Positions 25,594 through 34,471 of a stretch of DNA of 64,000 nucleotides are shown here, in pieces. The position numbers and the translations under genes were made by a program. Below the pieces are notes generated by a model. It ran no database searches and had not been told where the DNA came from. It saw only the letters and a list, made by a program, of their open reading frames with translations. How positions within the stretch are numbered: the stretch's first letter is position 1; the number at the start of each line of letters is the position of its first letter. Source of the DNA: Citrobacter sp. Marseille-Q6884 (lineage in GTDB: Bacteria > Pseudomonadota > Gammaproteobacteria > Enterobacterales > Enterobacteriaceae); contig NZ_CAMDRE010000001.1 in NCBI RefSeq assembly GCF_945906775.1, positions 930,001 through 994,000 of the forward strand. The letters are read 5' to 3'.

Positions 25594-26505
25594 TTATTTG
25601 TCTTTGTTGCACATCGGGAAGCCAAGCGCTTCACGGGAAGCGTAGTAAGCTTCTGCCACAGCTTTAGTCAAGGTGCGAATGCGCAGAATGTAACGCTGAC
25701 GCTCGGTGACGGAGATGGCTTTACGCGCATCCAGCAGGTTGAAGCTATGAGCGGCTTTCAGAATACGTTCATAAGCAGGCAGCGGCAGCGGGTTTTCCAG
25801 CGCCAGCAACTGCTGCGCTTCTTTCTCGTACTGCTCGAAGCAGGAGAACAGGAAGTCCACATCGGCGTATTCGAAGTTGTAGGTAGATTGCTCCACTTCG
25901 TTCTGATGGAACACGTCACCGTAAGTGGTTTTACCCAGCGGGCCGTCGCTCCATACCAGGTCGTAAACGCTGTCTACGCCCTGAATGTACATGGCCAGAC
26001 GTTCCAGACCGTAGGTAATTTCCCCGGTCACGGGTTTACATTCCAGACCACCAACCTGCTGGAAGTAGGTGAACTGCGTCACTTCCATGCCGTTCAACCA
26101 CACTTCCCAACCCAGACCCCAGGCACCCAGCGTCGGGTTTTCCCAGTTATCTTCCACGAAACGGATATCGTGAATGGTCGGGTCCATACCCAGCTCTTTC
26201 AGAGAACCAAGGTACAGCTCCTGGATGTTGTCCGGTGACGGTTTAATGACGACCTGGAACTGATAGTAGTGCTGTAAACGGTTCGGGTTTTCGCCATAGC
26301 GGCCATCGGTCGGACGACGAGAAGGCTGTACATAAGCAGTCGCCATCGGCTCCGGCCCCAGCGCACGCAGGCAGGTCATTGGGTGAGAAGTCCCCGCGCC
26401 AACTTCCATGTCCAATGGTTGAACGATGGTGCAGCCCTGGCGAGCCCAGTAATCCTGTAAGGTCAGGATCAAGCCCTGGAAGGTCCTGGTATCAAACTTT
26501 TGCAT
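25594..26505 (-). CDS. glyQ: Glycine-tRNA ligase alpha subunit
   Basis: The 303-residue catalytic alpha chain of glycyl-tRNA synthetase, a class II aminoacyl-tRNA synthetase. Motif 2-type residues (RYGENPNRLQHYYQFQV, ~69-85) and the motif-3-like GLERLAMYIQG near 170 are intact. First gene of the glyQS operon; the leader of 95 bp separates it from ysaB. Length equals E. coli GlyQ. Confidence 0.98.
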   Translation of the reverse strand: MQKFDTRTFQGLILTLQDYWARQGCTIVQPLDMEVGAGTSHPMTCLRALGPEPMATAYVQPSRRPTDGRYGENPNRLQHYYQFQVVIKPSPDNIQELYLGSLKELGMDPTIHDIRFVEDNWENPTLGAWGLGWEVWLNGMEVTQFTYFQQVGGLECKPVTGEITYGLERLAMYIQGVDSVYDLVWSDGPLGKTTYGDVFHQNEVEQSTYNFEYADVDFLFSCFEQYEKEAQQLLALENPLPLPAYERILKAAHSFNLLDARKAISVTERQRYILRIRTLTKAVAEAYYASREALGFPMCNKDK

Positions 26506-26600
26506 ATTATTTCGTGCTGGATACGTGTGGATTTAAAGGAAGGGATCAGTATACCCGCTGACTGCAAGATATACAGTACGAAACGGGAAAAAGGGGGAAC

Positions 26601-26912
26601 TTAGCGCATGGAAAGATGCAAAAACTGCCCATCCGCATCAAATGAGCAGACAAAACTCTCTTTACGGAAAGTTGAACCGCGCATCTCATAGCTGCCCTGG
26701 AATTGTTCAAAGCCCGTCACATCAATTTTCTGTGTGCCGGTGTTATAGCGCTGTGCTGCCTCATTTTTGCACAACGATTCCATATCCATCGAACGCGAAG
26801 GACTGACTTTGACCTTTTGCGCCTTTTGCGTGGGTGCAGACGACGGGGAGTCGGCGCAACCTGCCAGCAGCAGAGAAGCCACCAACACGGGAAAGAAATA
26901 CTTCATCATCAT
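26601..26912 (-). CDS. ysaB: Small lipoprotein YsaB
   Basis: A 103-residue lipoprotein with lipobox LLAGC (Cys19) and aspartate at +3. The mature part carries two conserved cysteines (SLCKNEA and SFVCSFDADG) that may form a disulfide, and the segment FEQFQGSYEMRG, as in E. coli YsaB. Function unknown. Start chosen at the first of three consecutive ATGs (26912), with AGGCGG upstream. Same strand as glyQS but probably separately transcribed. Confidence 0.88.
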   Translation of the reverse strand: MMMKYFFPVLVASLLLAGCADSPSSAPTQKAQKVKVSPSRSMDMESLCKNEAAQRYNTGTQKIDVTGFEQFQGSYEMRGSTFRKESFVCSFDADGQFLHLSMR

Positions 26913-27088
26913 TTTGTTACCGCCTAATGTGCTGGTCAGTCTTATTATTATTAAGGTCTGTATTACGGATCTATTTTGAGAATCTCCTCAGACCATCACA
27001 AGCTTTAGCGTAAAAACTCAGATTATTCCAGTGAGATACGCCGACAATATGCCAGTCAGACTATTTTTGAATTGAAACAGAGGAACTG

Positions 27089-28084
27089 ATGCAGCCCAAA
27101 ATTTTCTGGATTGATAACGTGCGGGGAATTGCCTGTTTAATGGTCGTCATGATTCATACGACGACCTGGTACATTACCAATGCGCAAAGCGTCAGTCCGT
27201 TGAATTGGGATCTTGCAAACGTACTGAATTCCGCCTCACGCGTCAGCGTACCGCTGTTTTTTATGATCTCGGGTTATCTCTTTTTTGGCGAGCGTAGCGC
27301 CCAACCGCGTCATTTCCTCCGCATTGCGCTCTGCATACTGTTTTACAGTGCCGTCGCACTGGCCTACATCACGCTGTTTACGTCAATTAATGCTGAGTTA
27401 TCGTTAAGAAATCTGCTGCAAAAACCGGTGTTCTACCACCTGTGGTTTTTCTTTGCCATTGCCGTCATTTACCTGGTTTCCCCACTCATACAGGTGAAAA
27501 ATATCAGCGGAAAGATGCTACTGGCGCTGATGGTGGTGATTGGCGTTATTGCGAATCCCAATACCGTATCGCAAAAAATCGGCGGTTTTGAGTGGCTACC
27601 CATCAACCTGTATATCGGGGGGGATACGTTCTATTACATCCTGTACGGCATGCTTGGCCGGGCGATTGGGATGATGGAGACCCAAAAACGCGCACTCACC
27701 TGGCTCTGTGCGGGGGTGTGCATCGTGGCGGTATTTATCATTTCTCGCGGCACGCTGCATGAACTCCGCTGGCGCGGAAATTTCGCAGATACCTGGTATC
27801 TCTACTGTGGGCCGATGGTGTTTATTTACGCCGTATCGCTGCTGACGCTGATCAAGAACACGCTCAGCATACGCACCGTACCGGCACTGGGATTCATTTC
27901 CCGCCACTCATTAGGTATTTATGGCTTCCACGCGCTGATCATTCATGCCTTACGTACCAATGGGATAGAGTTTAAAGCCTGGCCGCCGTTGGACATGCTG
28001 TGGATTTTCAGTGTGACTCTGGCAGGCAGCCTGTTGCTTTCTATGCTGTTGCAGCGGGTCGATACGCGCAGGCTGGTCAGTTAA
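27089..28084 (+). CDS. wecH: O-acetyltransferase WecH (YiaH)
   Basis: A 331-residue integral membrane acyltransferase-3 family protein with about ten helices. The catalytic-type histidine is in MVVMIHTTTW (~residue 22). It O-acetylates GlcNAc residues of enterobacterial common antigen in E. coli. Near-identical residues such as RVSVPLFFMISGYLFFG confirm orthology. ATG with AGAGGAACTG upstream. It ends tail-to-tail with yiaB, overlapping by 4 bp. Confidence 0.94.
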   Translation: MQPKIFWIDNVRGIACLMVVMIHTTTWYITNAQSVSPLNWDLANVLNSASRVSVPLFFMISGYLFFGERSAQPRHFLRIALCILFYSAVALAYITLFTSINAELSLRNLLQKPVFYHLWFFFAIAVIYLVSPLIQVKNISGKMLLALMVVIGVIANPNTVSQKIGGFEWLPINLYIGGDTFYYILYGMLGRAIGMMETQKRALTWLCAGVCIVAVFIISRGTLHELRWRGNFADTWYLYCGPMVFIYAVSLLTLIKNTLSIRTVPALGFISRHSLGIYGFHALIIHALRTNGIEFKAWPPLDMLWIFSVTLAGSLLLSMLLQRVDTRRLVS

Positions 28085-28446
28085 GGGTTATCAGATTGCG
28101 TGTTTTTCTGTGGGTGCAGCAGTAAGACCTGCCCCACTAAACCCATGACGAATGCCGCCGGATAGAGTCCTTTTTCAAACGGAGATAATGGCGCGTTCCA
28201 TATCCCAACCAACAAGAGTCCGGTGGTTATCAGCGCCACCATCTGGCAGACCAAGGAAAAGCATTCATCGTTCTGATGGCAGTTTTTCGCATGTTGGTAA
28301 GCGTAGGTCACAAACATGCCCGTCATCAATACGCCCAAAAAATACCCTTTCCCGCTCAACAGCGGGCATACCCGCCATAAACCCATTACGTAAATGAGTG
28401 TGCCAGAAAGGAATAGCATCCATGGCAACCGCCTTGAAGTCTTCAT
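28081..28446 (-). CDS. yiaB: Inner-membrane protein YiaB
   Basis: A 121-residue protein with four predicted membrane segments arranged as two YiaA/YiaB two-helix repeats. It matches E. coli YiaB in CPLLSGKGYFLGVLMT and LVCQMVALITTGLL. I use ATG 28446 with AAGGAGATC seven bases upstream rather than the longer frame from 28467. E. coli has a second paralogue, yiaA, beside it; that gene is absent here. Function unknown. Confidence 0.88.
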   Translation of the reverse strand: MKTSRRLPWMLFLSGTLIYVMGLWRVCPLLSGKGYFLGVLMTGMFVTYAYQHAKNCHQNDECFSLVCQMVALITTGLLLVGIWNAPLSPFEKGLYPAAFVMGLVGQVLLLHPQKNTQSDNP

Positions 28447-28613
28447 CGGGATCTCCTTATCCATCACAAATACAATATGAATAACCCACTACAGACAACA
28501 CAGAAAAATGCCACGGCGCGCTGTTTTCAGAATAAATCCATGCACACTATTTATTGTTTTGATTGAACCATATGAATTGATTATCCCCCTCTACGGAGCA
28601 GAGGGGGATAAGG

Positions 28614-30068
28614 TCAGGACATGAGTGGCAGCAATTGCTGGTAGATACGACGAAAGGTCTCGCGACGCTGCTGAAAAAGAGCATGGCGCTCTGTATCAGG
28701 GTAATGTGCCTGCTCCAGCACAAGCTGAGGCAGTAAGTCGGATAACGGCTTCTGTGGATTCATCGCAATTTGCGCCAGACGCGCGGCGCCCAAAGCAGGG
28801 CCAACATCGCCTCCTGTACGGTAATCCAGTTGCAACCCACTGATATCAGACAACATCTGTCGCCAGTACTCGCTGCGAGCCCCGCCGCCAATCAGCGTAA
28901 TGCTGGTCGGTTTAACGCCACAGGCATGCACAACGTCCATTCCGTCCGCCAGCGCAAACCCTACGCCCTCCAGTACCGCACGCGCCAATTCCGCCGGGCC
29001 ATGTTGATGTGTCAGACCAAAGAAAACACCCTTCGCCTGCGGATTGTTGTGCGGCGTACGTTCACCGGACAAATACGGTAAAAACCAGATAGGTTCGGCG
29101 CCGTCATCCGCCTGTTGCGCGGCGGCAATCAGAGCAGGAACGTTCGCCAGCCCGGTCAATTTTGCCGCCCAGTCCAGGCAGGAGGCCGCACTGAGCATGA
29201 CGGACATCAGGTGCCAACGTTCGGGTAAAGCGTGGCAAAAACTGTGAACCGCACTTTCCGGTTTACTGAGGAATCCGTCGCTTACGGCAAAATAGACGCC
29301 GGAGGTACCCAGCGAGAGCATCGCCTGACCGGCATTCATCATGCCTACGCCAACCGCGCCCGCCGCGTTATCTCCGCCACCGGCCACGACCGCAACGTCG
29401 GACATTCCCCAGGACTGAGCAACAGCAGGCAACAGCGTCCCGGTAATCTCGCTACCTTCATACAAAACAGGCATATGCTCGCGGGTCAGGCTACACGCAG
29501 CAAGCATGGCGTCACTCCAGTCACGCTTCGCCACATCCAGCCACATCGTGCCTGCAGCGTCGGACATATCACTGGCAAAATTCCCGGTCATACGCAGACG
29601 CAGGTAATCTTTCGGCAACAGGACTTTATCAACCTGGCGGAAAATCTCGGGTTCATGGCGCTGAACCCACAGCAATTTTGGCGCGGTAAAACCGGGCATC
29701 ATCAGGTTACCCGTAATCGTGCGGGACTGCGGAACCTGAGTTTCCAGTATCGCGCACTCTTCTGCGCAACGTCCGTCATTCCACAGAATAGCCGGGCGCA
29801 ATACCTGCTGTTGCTTATCAAGCAGAGTGGCGCCGTGCATCTGTCCGGCAATGCCCAACGCTTTCACCTGACTGAGTGAATGCTGCTGAGCTAACGCGTT
29901 GATGGCCCGATCCGTTGCCAGCCACCACTGTTCCGGGTCCTGTTCCGACCATAGCGGATGCGGACGCGAGACCGTGAGCGGCTCCGTTTGCGAGGCCACT
30001 ACATCGCCCTGCTCATCCAGCAGAATGACCTTTACGCCGGATGTGCCAAGATCTATCCCGATATACAT
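28614..30068 (-). CDS. xylB: Xylulokinase XylB
   Basis: Phosphorylates D-xylulose to D-xylulose 5-phosphate, feeding the pentose phosphate pathway. The 484-residue FGGY-family kinase has the N-terminal phosphate loop IDLGTSGVK, substrate residues IAGQMHGA (~73-80) and catalytic Asp233 in VAGGGDNAAG, the same residue as in E. coli XylB. It is the second gene of xylAB, 72 bp after xylA; the gap holds a hairpin that could lower xylB expression. Confidence 0.97.
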   Translation of the reverse strand: MYIGIDLGTSGVKVILLDEQGDVVASQTEPLTVSRPHPLWSEQDPEQWWLATDRAINALAQQHSLSQVKALGIAGQMHGATLLDKQQQVLRPAILWNDGRCAEECAILETQVPQSRTITGNLMMPGFTAPKLLWVQRHEPEIFRQVDKVLLPKDYLRLRMTGNFASDMSDAAGTMWLDVAKRDWSDAMLAACSLTREHMPVLYEGSEITGTLLPAVAQSWGMSDVAVVAGGGDNAAGAVGVGMMNAGQAMLSLGTSGVYFAVSDGFLSKPESAVHSFCHALPERWHLMSVMLSAASCLDWAAKLTGLANVPALIAAAQQADDGAEPIWFLPYLSGERTPHNNPQAKGVFFGLTHQHGPAELARAVLEGVGFALADGMDVVHACGVKPTSITLIGGGARSEYWRQMLSDISGLQLDYRTGGDVGPALGAARLAQIAMNPQKPLSDLLPQLVLEQAHYPDTERHALFQQRRETFRRIYQQLLPLMS

Positions 30069-30091
30069 AGGCTATCGTTCCTTAAAGAAAG

Positions 30092-30117
30092 GCCCGGTAG
30101 CGTTCTGCTAGCCGGGC
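30092..30117 (-). other. Hairpin between xylA and xylB
   Basis: GCCCGGTAG pairs with CTAGCCGGGC, with one bulged G. On the minus strand it is followed by CTTTCTTT, so it may act as a leaky terminator or mRNA end-protector. Confidence 0.6.
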
Positions 30118-30140
30118 TTACGGACGTTCTCAGAGACCGG

Positions 30141-31463
30141 TTATTTGTCGAACAAATAATGGCTTACCAGATTTTCCAGCTGTTCCTGATGACCACTTTG
30201 ATGCACTGGCGCCAGGTTATGTTGTTCAGCGTACTGTGCAATTTCCGTCAACGTCATCTGGCCTTTCAGAATTTGCTGGCCCAGTTCACCATTCCAACCG
30301 GCATAACGTTTTGCAACCCGCTGATCCAGGCCACCGTCTTCAATCATGCGCGCCGCCACTTTCAGCGACAGCGCCATGGTATCCATCGCGCCAATATGAC
30401 CATAGAACAGATCGTATTTATCGGTGCTCTGGCGACGGACTTTGGCGTCAAAGTTGAGGCCACCGGTGGTGAAACCGCCCGCTTTCAGGATTTCGTACAT
30501 AACCAGCGCGTTTTCTTCCACGCTGTTCGGGAACTGGTCGGTATCCCAGCCTAACTGCGCGTCACCCCGGTTTGCATCGACAGAACCAAACAGGCCGAGT
30601 GCGATCGCGGTAGCGATTTCATGATGGAACGAGTGACCCGCCAGTGTGGCATGGTTCGCTTCGATATTCAGTTTGATCTCTTTCTCCAGACCGAACTGCT
30701 TCAGGAAGCCGTAAACGGTCGCCGCATCGTAATCGTACTGATGTTTGGTCGGCTCCTGCGGCTTCGGCTCGATCAGCAGTGTGCCCTGGAAACCGGTTTT
30801 GTGTTTATGCTCAACCACTAACTGCATAAAGCGGCCAATCTGCTCGCGTTCCTGACGCAGGTCGGTATTCAGCAGCGTTTCATAGCCTTCACGTCCACCC
30901 CACAGAACATAGTTCTCGCCGCCTAATTTATGCGTTGCATCCATCGCGGTAACCACCTGCGTGGCTGCCCAACTAAAGACTTCCGGGTCCGGGTTTGTTG
31001 CAGCGCCTGCGCCGTAACGCGGGTTGGTGAAACAGTTTGCGGTTCCCCACAGTAATTTCACGCCGCTCTGTTGCTGTTTTTCGGCCAGCACATCAACCAT
31101 CTGCGCAAAGTTATTTTTGTACTCTTTCAGCGAAGCCCCTTCCGGCGAAACATCCACATCATGGAAGCAGTAGTAAGGGACATTCAGCTTGTGGAAAAAC
31201 TCGAATGCCACATCCGCTTTGCGCTTCGCTAATTCCATCGCTTCACCAGGCTGCTGCCACGGGCGATTAAACGCGCCAACACCAAACATATCAGCGCCAT
31301 TCCAACAGAAGGTATGCCAATAGCAGGCCGCAAAACGCAAGTGATCTTCCATGCGTTTGCCTAACACTAATTCATCAGGGTTGTAGTGACGAAATGCTAA
31401 TGGATTCGTTGATTTGGTGCCTTCATAACGAACACGCTCAAGCTGGTCAAAATAGGCTTGCAT
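30141..31463 (-). CDS. xylA: Xylose isomerase XylA
   Basis: Converts D-xylose to D-xylulose with two divalent metals. The 440-residue TIM-barrel enzyme starts at ATG 31463 (MQAYFDQLERVRYEG), with GGAG six bases upstream; a frame extension to 31529 runs into the promoter. Catalytic His101 and Asp104 are in FHDVDVSPEG. Metal ligands lie in the IEPKPQEPTKHQYD segment and downstream, including NIEANHATLAGHSFHHE. It is the first gene of xylAB, transcribed away from xylFGHR out of the shared XylR/CRP control region. Confidence 0.98.
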   Translation of the reverse strand: MQAYFDQLERVRYEGTKSTNPLAFRHYNPDELVLGKRMEDHLRFAACYWHTFCWNGADMFGVGAFNRPWQQPGEAMELAKRKADVAFEFFHKLNVPYYCFHDVDVSPEGASLKEYKNNFAQMVDVLAEKQQQSGVKLLWGTANCFTNPRYGAGAATNPDPEVFSWAATQVVTAMDATHKLGGENYVLWGGREGYETLLNTDLRQEREQIGRFMQLVVEHKHKTGFQGTLLIEPKPQEPTKHQYDYDAATVYGFLKQFGLEKEIKLNIEANHATLAGHSFHHEIATAIALGLFGSVDANRGDAQLGWDTDQFPNSVEENALVMYEILKAGGFTTGGLNFDAKVRRQSTDKYDLFYGHIGAMDTMALSLKVAARMIEDGGLDQRVAKRYAGWNGELGQQILKGQMTLTEIAQYAEQHNLAPVHQSGHQEQLENLVSHYLFDK

Positions 31464-31827
31464 AATGAACTCCATAATCAGGTAATGCGGCGGGTGATGG
31501 ATAATGTCGTAATATTGGGCACTCCCCACCTATTGCTCAATTATGTTATTTCACACTGCTATTGAGATAATTCACAAGTGTGCGCCACTTCGCAAAATAA
31601 AATTTGACCGCTTTAAAAATCGTTACTTATCAAACTTAAATGTAACCCAGGCAACGAATCATTTAAAATACGATCCCGGTCATAAATCAAGAAATAAACC
31701 AAAAAACGTAATTGGAAGATAAAAATCTATAATTGCCTTCCAGCCGTTACCTGTTAAAACTCTGCTACGTCTTACGCTGTGATTGTTACTTTTCTGCTGT
31801 CTCTCCCCTACAAAAGGCATCACGATT
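31464..31827. promoter_or_regulatory. xylA-xylF divergent control region
   Basis: A 364-bp spacer. On the minus strand a XylR-type site towards xylA reads GAAATAACATAATTGAGCAA (31552-31533). Towards xylF there are two tandem copies of GAA(A/G)AT...AATTG, at 31691-31714 and 31715-31735. Between the two sites is a CRP-like sequence, TGTGA-N6-TCAAT, at 31576-31561 on the minus strand. This fits the E. coli scheme, where xylose-bound XylR and CRP-cAMP activate both directions. Confidence 0.78.
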
Positions 31828-32820
31828 ATGAAGATGAAAAACATTTTACTGACTGTTTGCACATCCCTTTTACTCACCAGCGTTGCAGGTCATGCCAAAG
31901 AAGTGAAAATCGGTATGGCGATTGATGATCTCCGTCTGGAACGCTGGCAGAAAGATCGCGATATTTTCGTCAGCAAAGCGGAATCGCTGGGTGCGAAAGT
32001 ATTTGTACAATCGGCGAATGGTAATGAAGAAACCCAAATGTCGCAGATTGAAAACATGATCAACCGTGGCGTAGATGTCCTGGTGATAATCCCTTACAAC
32101 GGCCAGGTATTAAGTAATGTTATCAAAGAAGCAAAACAAGAAGGGATTAAGGTGTTGGCTTATGATCGTATGATCAATGATGCTGACATCGATTTTTATA
32201 TTTCTTTCGATAATGAAAAGGTGGGTGAATTACAGGCTCAATCATTAGTTAACATTGTTCCCCAGGGGAATTATTTCCTGATGGGTGGTTCGCCGGTTGA
32301 TAATAATGCGAAGCTGTTCCGCGCAGGACAAATGAAAGTATTAAAACCGTATATCGACAGCGGAAAAATTAAGGTAGTGGGCGATCAATGGGTTGACGGT
32401 TGGTTACCCGAAAATGCCTTAAAGATTATGGAAAATGCGCTCACCGCCAACAATAACAAAATTGATGCGGTCGTTGCTTCAAATGACGCCACAGCTGGCG
32501 GTGCGATTCAGGCTCTGAGCGCGCAAGGACTCTCAGGAAAAGTCGCTATTTCCGGGCAGGATGCTGACCTTGCGGGCATCAAGCGTATTGTCGCCGGCAC
32601 TCAAACCATGACGGTTTATAAACCCATCACCTTGCTCGCGAATACCGCTGCGGAAATTGCCGTCGAACTGGGAAATGATCAACAGCCTAAAGCAGACACC
32701 ACGCTGAATAATGGCCTGAAAGATGTCCCTTCCCGACTGCTCACGCCAATTGATGTCAACAAAGACAATATTAACGAGACCGTGATTAAAGACGGATTCC
32801 ACAAGAAAAGCGATCTGTAA
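31828..32820 (+). CDS. xylF: D-xylose-binding periplasmic protein XylF
   Basis: High-affinity periplasmic receptor of the xylose ABC importer, 330 residues from ATG 31828 (MKMKNILLTVC). Signal peptide of ~23 residues is cut after GHA, before KEVKIGM. The mature protein is a ribose-binding-type two-domain fold. Binding-pocket residues as in E. coli include RLERWQKDRD, AYDRMINDADIDFY, SNDATAGG and GQDADLAG. First gene of xylFGH. The hairpin after its stop fits higher expression than xylGH. Confidence 0.97.
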   Translation: MKMKNILLTVCTSLLLTSVAGHAKEVKIGMAIDDLRLERWQKDRDIFVSKAESLGAKVFVQSANGNEETQMSQIENMINRGVDVLVIIPYNGQVLSNVIKEAKQEGIKVLAYDRMINDADIDFYISFDNEKVGELQAQSLVNIVPQGNYFLMGGSPVDNNAKLFRAGQMKVLKPYIDSGKIKVVGDQWVDGWLPENALKIMENALTANNNKIDAVVASNDATAGGAIQALSAQGLSGKVAISGQDADLAGIKRIVAGTQTMTVYKPITLLANTAAEIAVELGNDQQPKADTTLNNGLKDVPSRLLTPIDVNKDNINETVIKDGFHKKSDL

Positions 32821-32826
32821 GTCATG

Positions 32827-32850
32827 TGCCCTCTGCAAAATCAGAGGGCA
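32827..32850 (+). other. Hairpin between xylF and xylG
   Basis: TGCCCTCTG (32827-32835) pairs perfectly with CAGAGGGCA (32842-32850). No T-run follows, so it is more likely an mRNA-stabilising 3' structure for xylF than a terminator. Confidence 0.65.
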
Positions 32851-32929
32851 ACAAACGTGGTGTCAAATTCGCCACGGATAGACGTGAACGTCCACGCAGG
32901 GTTCTCTTATTGGCTTATGTGGAGCAGTT

Positions 32930-34471
32930 ATGCCATATCTTCTTGAAATGAAAAACATTACCAAGACATTCGGCGTCGTGAAGGCTGTTGATAACGTTAG
33001 CCTCAGGGTCAATGCTGGCGAAATCGTTTCATTATGCGGTGAAAATGGTTCAGGTAAATCGACGCTCATGAAAGTGCTATGCGGAATTTATCCGCATGGC
33101 ACCTACGAAGGCGAAATCATTTTTGCGGGCGAAACCATCCGTGCTAACCATATTCGCGATACCGAACGTAAGGGTATTGCGATCATCCACCAGGAATTAG
33201 CCCTGGTGAAAGAACTGACGGTACTGGAAAATATTTTCCTCGGTAGCGAAATGACCCGTAACGGCGTTCTTGATTACGAGATGATGACGCTACGCTGTCA
33301 GAAATTACTCGATCAGGTCAGTTTGTCCATTTCGCCAGATACGCGCGTGGGCGATTTAGGCTTAGGGCAGCAGCAGTTGGTAGAAATTGCGAAAGCGCTG
33401 AATAAACAGGTCCGCTTGCTTATTCTGGATGAACCTACCGCCTCCCTCACCGAGCAGGAGACCGCAATACTGCTGAATATTATTCGTGACCTGCAACAGC
33501 ATGATATTGCCTGTATTTATATTTCACACAAATTGAACGAAGTTAAGGCTATCTCGAACACCATTTGCGTCATTCGCGACGGTCAGCACATCGGCACACG
33601 CGATGCGACCAACATGACCGAAGACGATATTATCACCATGATGGTGGGCCGTGAGCTCACCGCGCTGTACCCCAGTGAGCCTCATACCACGGGCGAAGAG
33701 ATTTTACGGGTTGAGAACCTGACAGCCTGGCATCCCGTCAATCGCCATATAAAACGGGTCAACGACATTTCTTTCTCACTCAAGCGCGGCGAAATTCTCG
33801 GCATTGCCGGACTCGTCGGCGCAGGGCGTACCGAGGCCGTACAGTGCCTGTTCGGCGTCTGGCCGGGTCGTTGGGAAGGAAAGGTATTTATTGAAGGCAC
33901 TCAGGTGCATATCCATAACTGCCAGCAAGCCATTGCGCATGGCATCGCCATGGTGCCTGAAGACAGAAAAAAAGATGGCATCGTTCCGGTGATGGCGGTG
34001 GGGAAAAACATCACCCTGGCCGCGCTCGATAAATTTACCGGGGGTATGAGTCATCTTGATGATGCCGCTGAACAGAAATGCATTCTGGAATCGCTTCAAC
34101 AGCTCAAAGTGAAAACATCGTCTCCCGACCTTGCGATCGGGCGTCTGAGCGGAGGGAATCAGCAAAAAGCGATTCTCGCGCGTTGCCTCCTGTTAAATCC
34201 CCGAATCCTCATTCTTGATGAGCCCACCCGGGGCATTGATATCGGCGCCAAATATGAAATCTACAAACTCATCAACCAGCTTGTTCAGGAAGGCATTGCC
34301 GTGATTGTCATCTCCTCTGAATTACCTGAAGTGCTCGGACTGAGCGATCGCATCCTGGTGATGCATGAAGGAAAACTGAAAGCTAACCTGGTAAATCATA
34401 ACCTGACTCAGGAGCAGGTGATGGAAGCCGCATTAAGGAGCGAACATCATGTCGAAAAACAATCCGTCTGA
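32930..34471 (+). CDS. xylG: D-xylose ABC transporter ATP-binding protein XylG
   Basis: A 513-residue double-cassette ATPase of the ribose/xylose type. The first cassette has Walker A GENGSGKST (~38-46) and LLILDEPTAS; its signature is LGLGQQQLVEIAKAL. The second cassette has the degenerate GLVGAGRTE loop, signature RLSGGNQQKAILARC and Walker B ILILDEPTRG. It drives XylH. It overlaps xylH by 23 bp (34449-34471). Confidence 0.97.
   Translation: MPYLLEMKNITKTFGVVKAVDNVSLRVNAGEIVSLCGENGSGKSTLMKVLCGIYPHGTYEGEIIFAGETIRANHIRDTERKGIAIIHQELALVKELTVLENIFLGSEMTRNGVLDYEMMTLRCQKLLDQVSLSISPDTRVGDLGLGQQQLVEIAKALNKQVRLLILDEPTASLTEQETAILLNIIRDLQQHDIACIYISHKLNEVKAISNTICVIRDGQHIGTRDATNMTEDDIITMMVGRELTALYPSEPHTTGEEILRVENLTAWHPVNRHIKRVNDISFSLKRGEILGIAGLVGAGRTEAVQCLFGVWPGRWEGKVFIEGTQVHIHNCQQAIAHGIAMVPEDRKKDGIVPVMAVGKNITLAALDKFTGGMSHLDDAAEQKCILESLQQLKVKTSSPDLAIGRLSGGNQQKAILARCLLLNPRILILDEPTRGIDIGAKYEIYKLINQLVQEGIAVIVISSELPEVLGLSDRILVMHEGKLKANLVNHNLTQEQVMEAALRSEHHVEKQSV

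Noticed and set aside
31464..31529. Longer xylA start
   Set aside because: Runs into the XylR/CRP control region; a good GGAG precedes the ATG at 31463.
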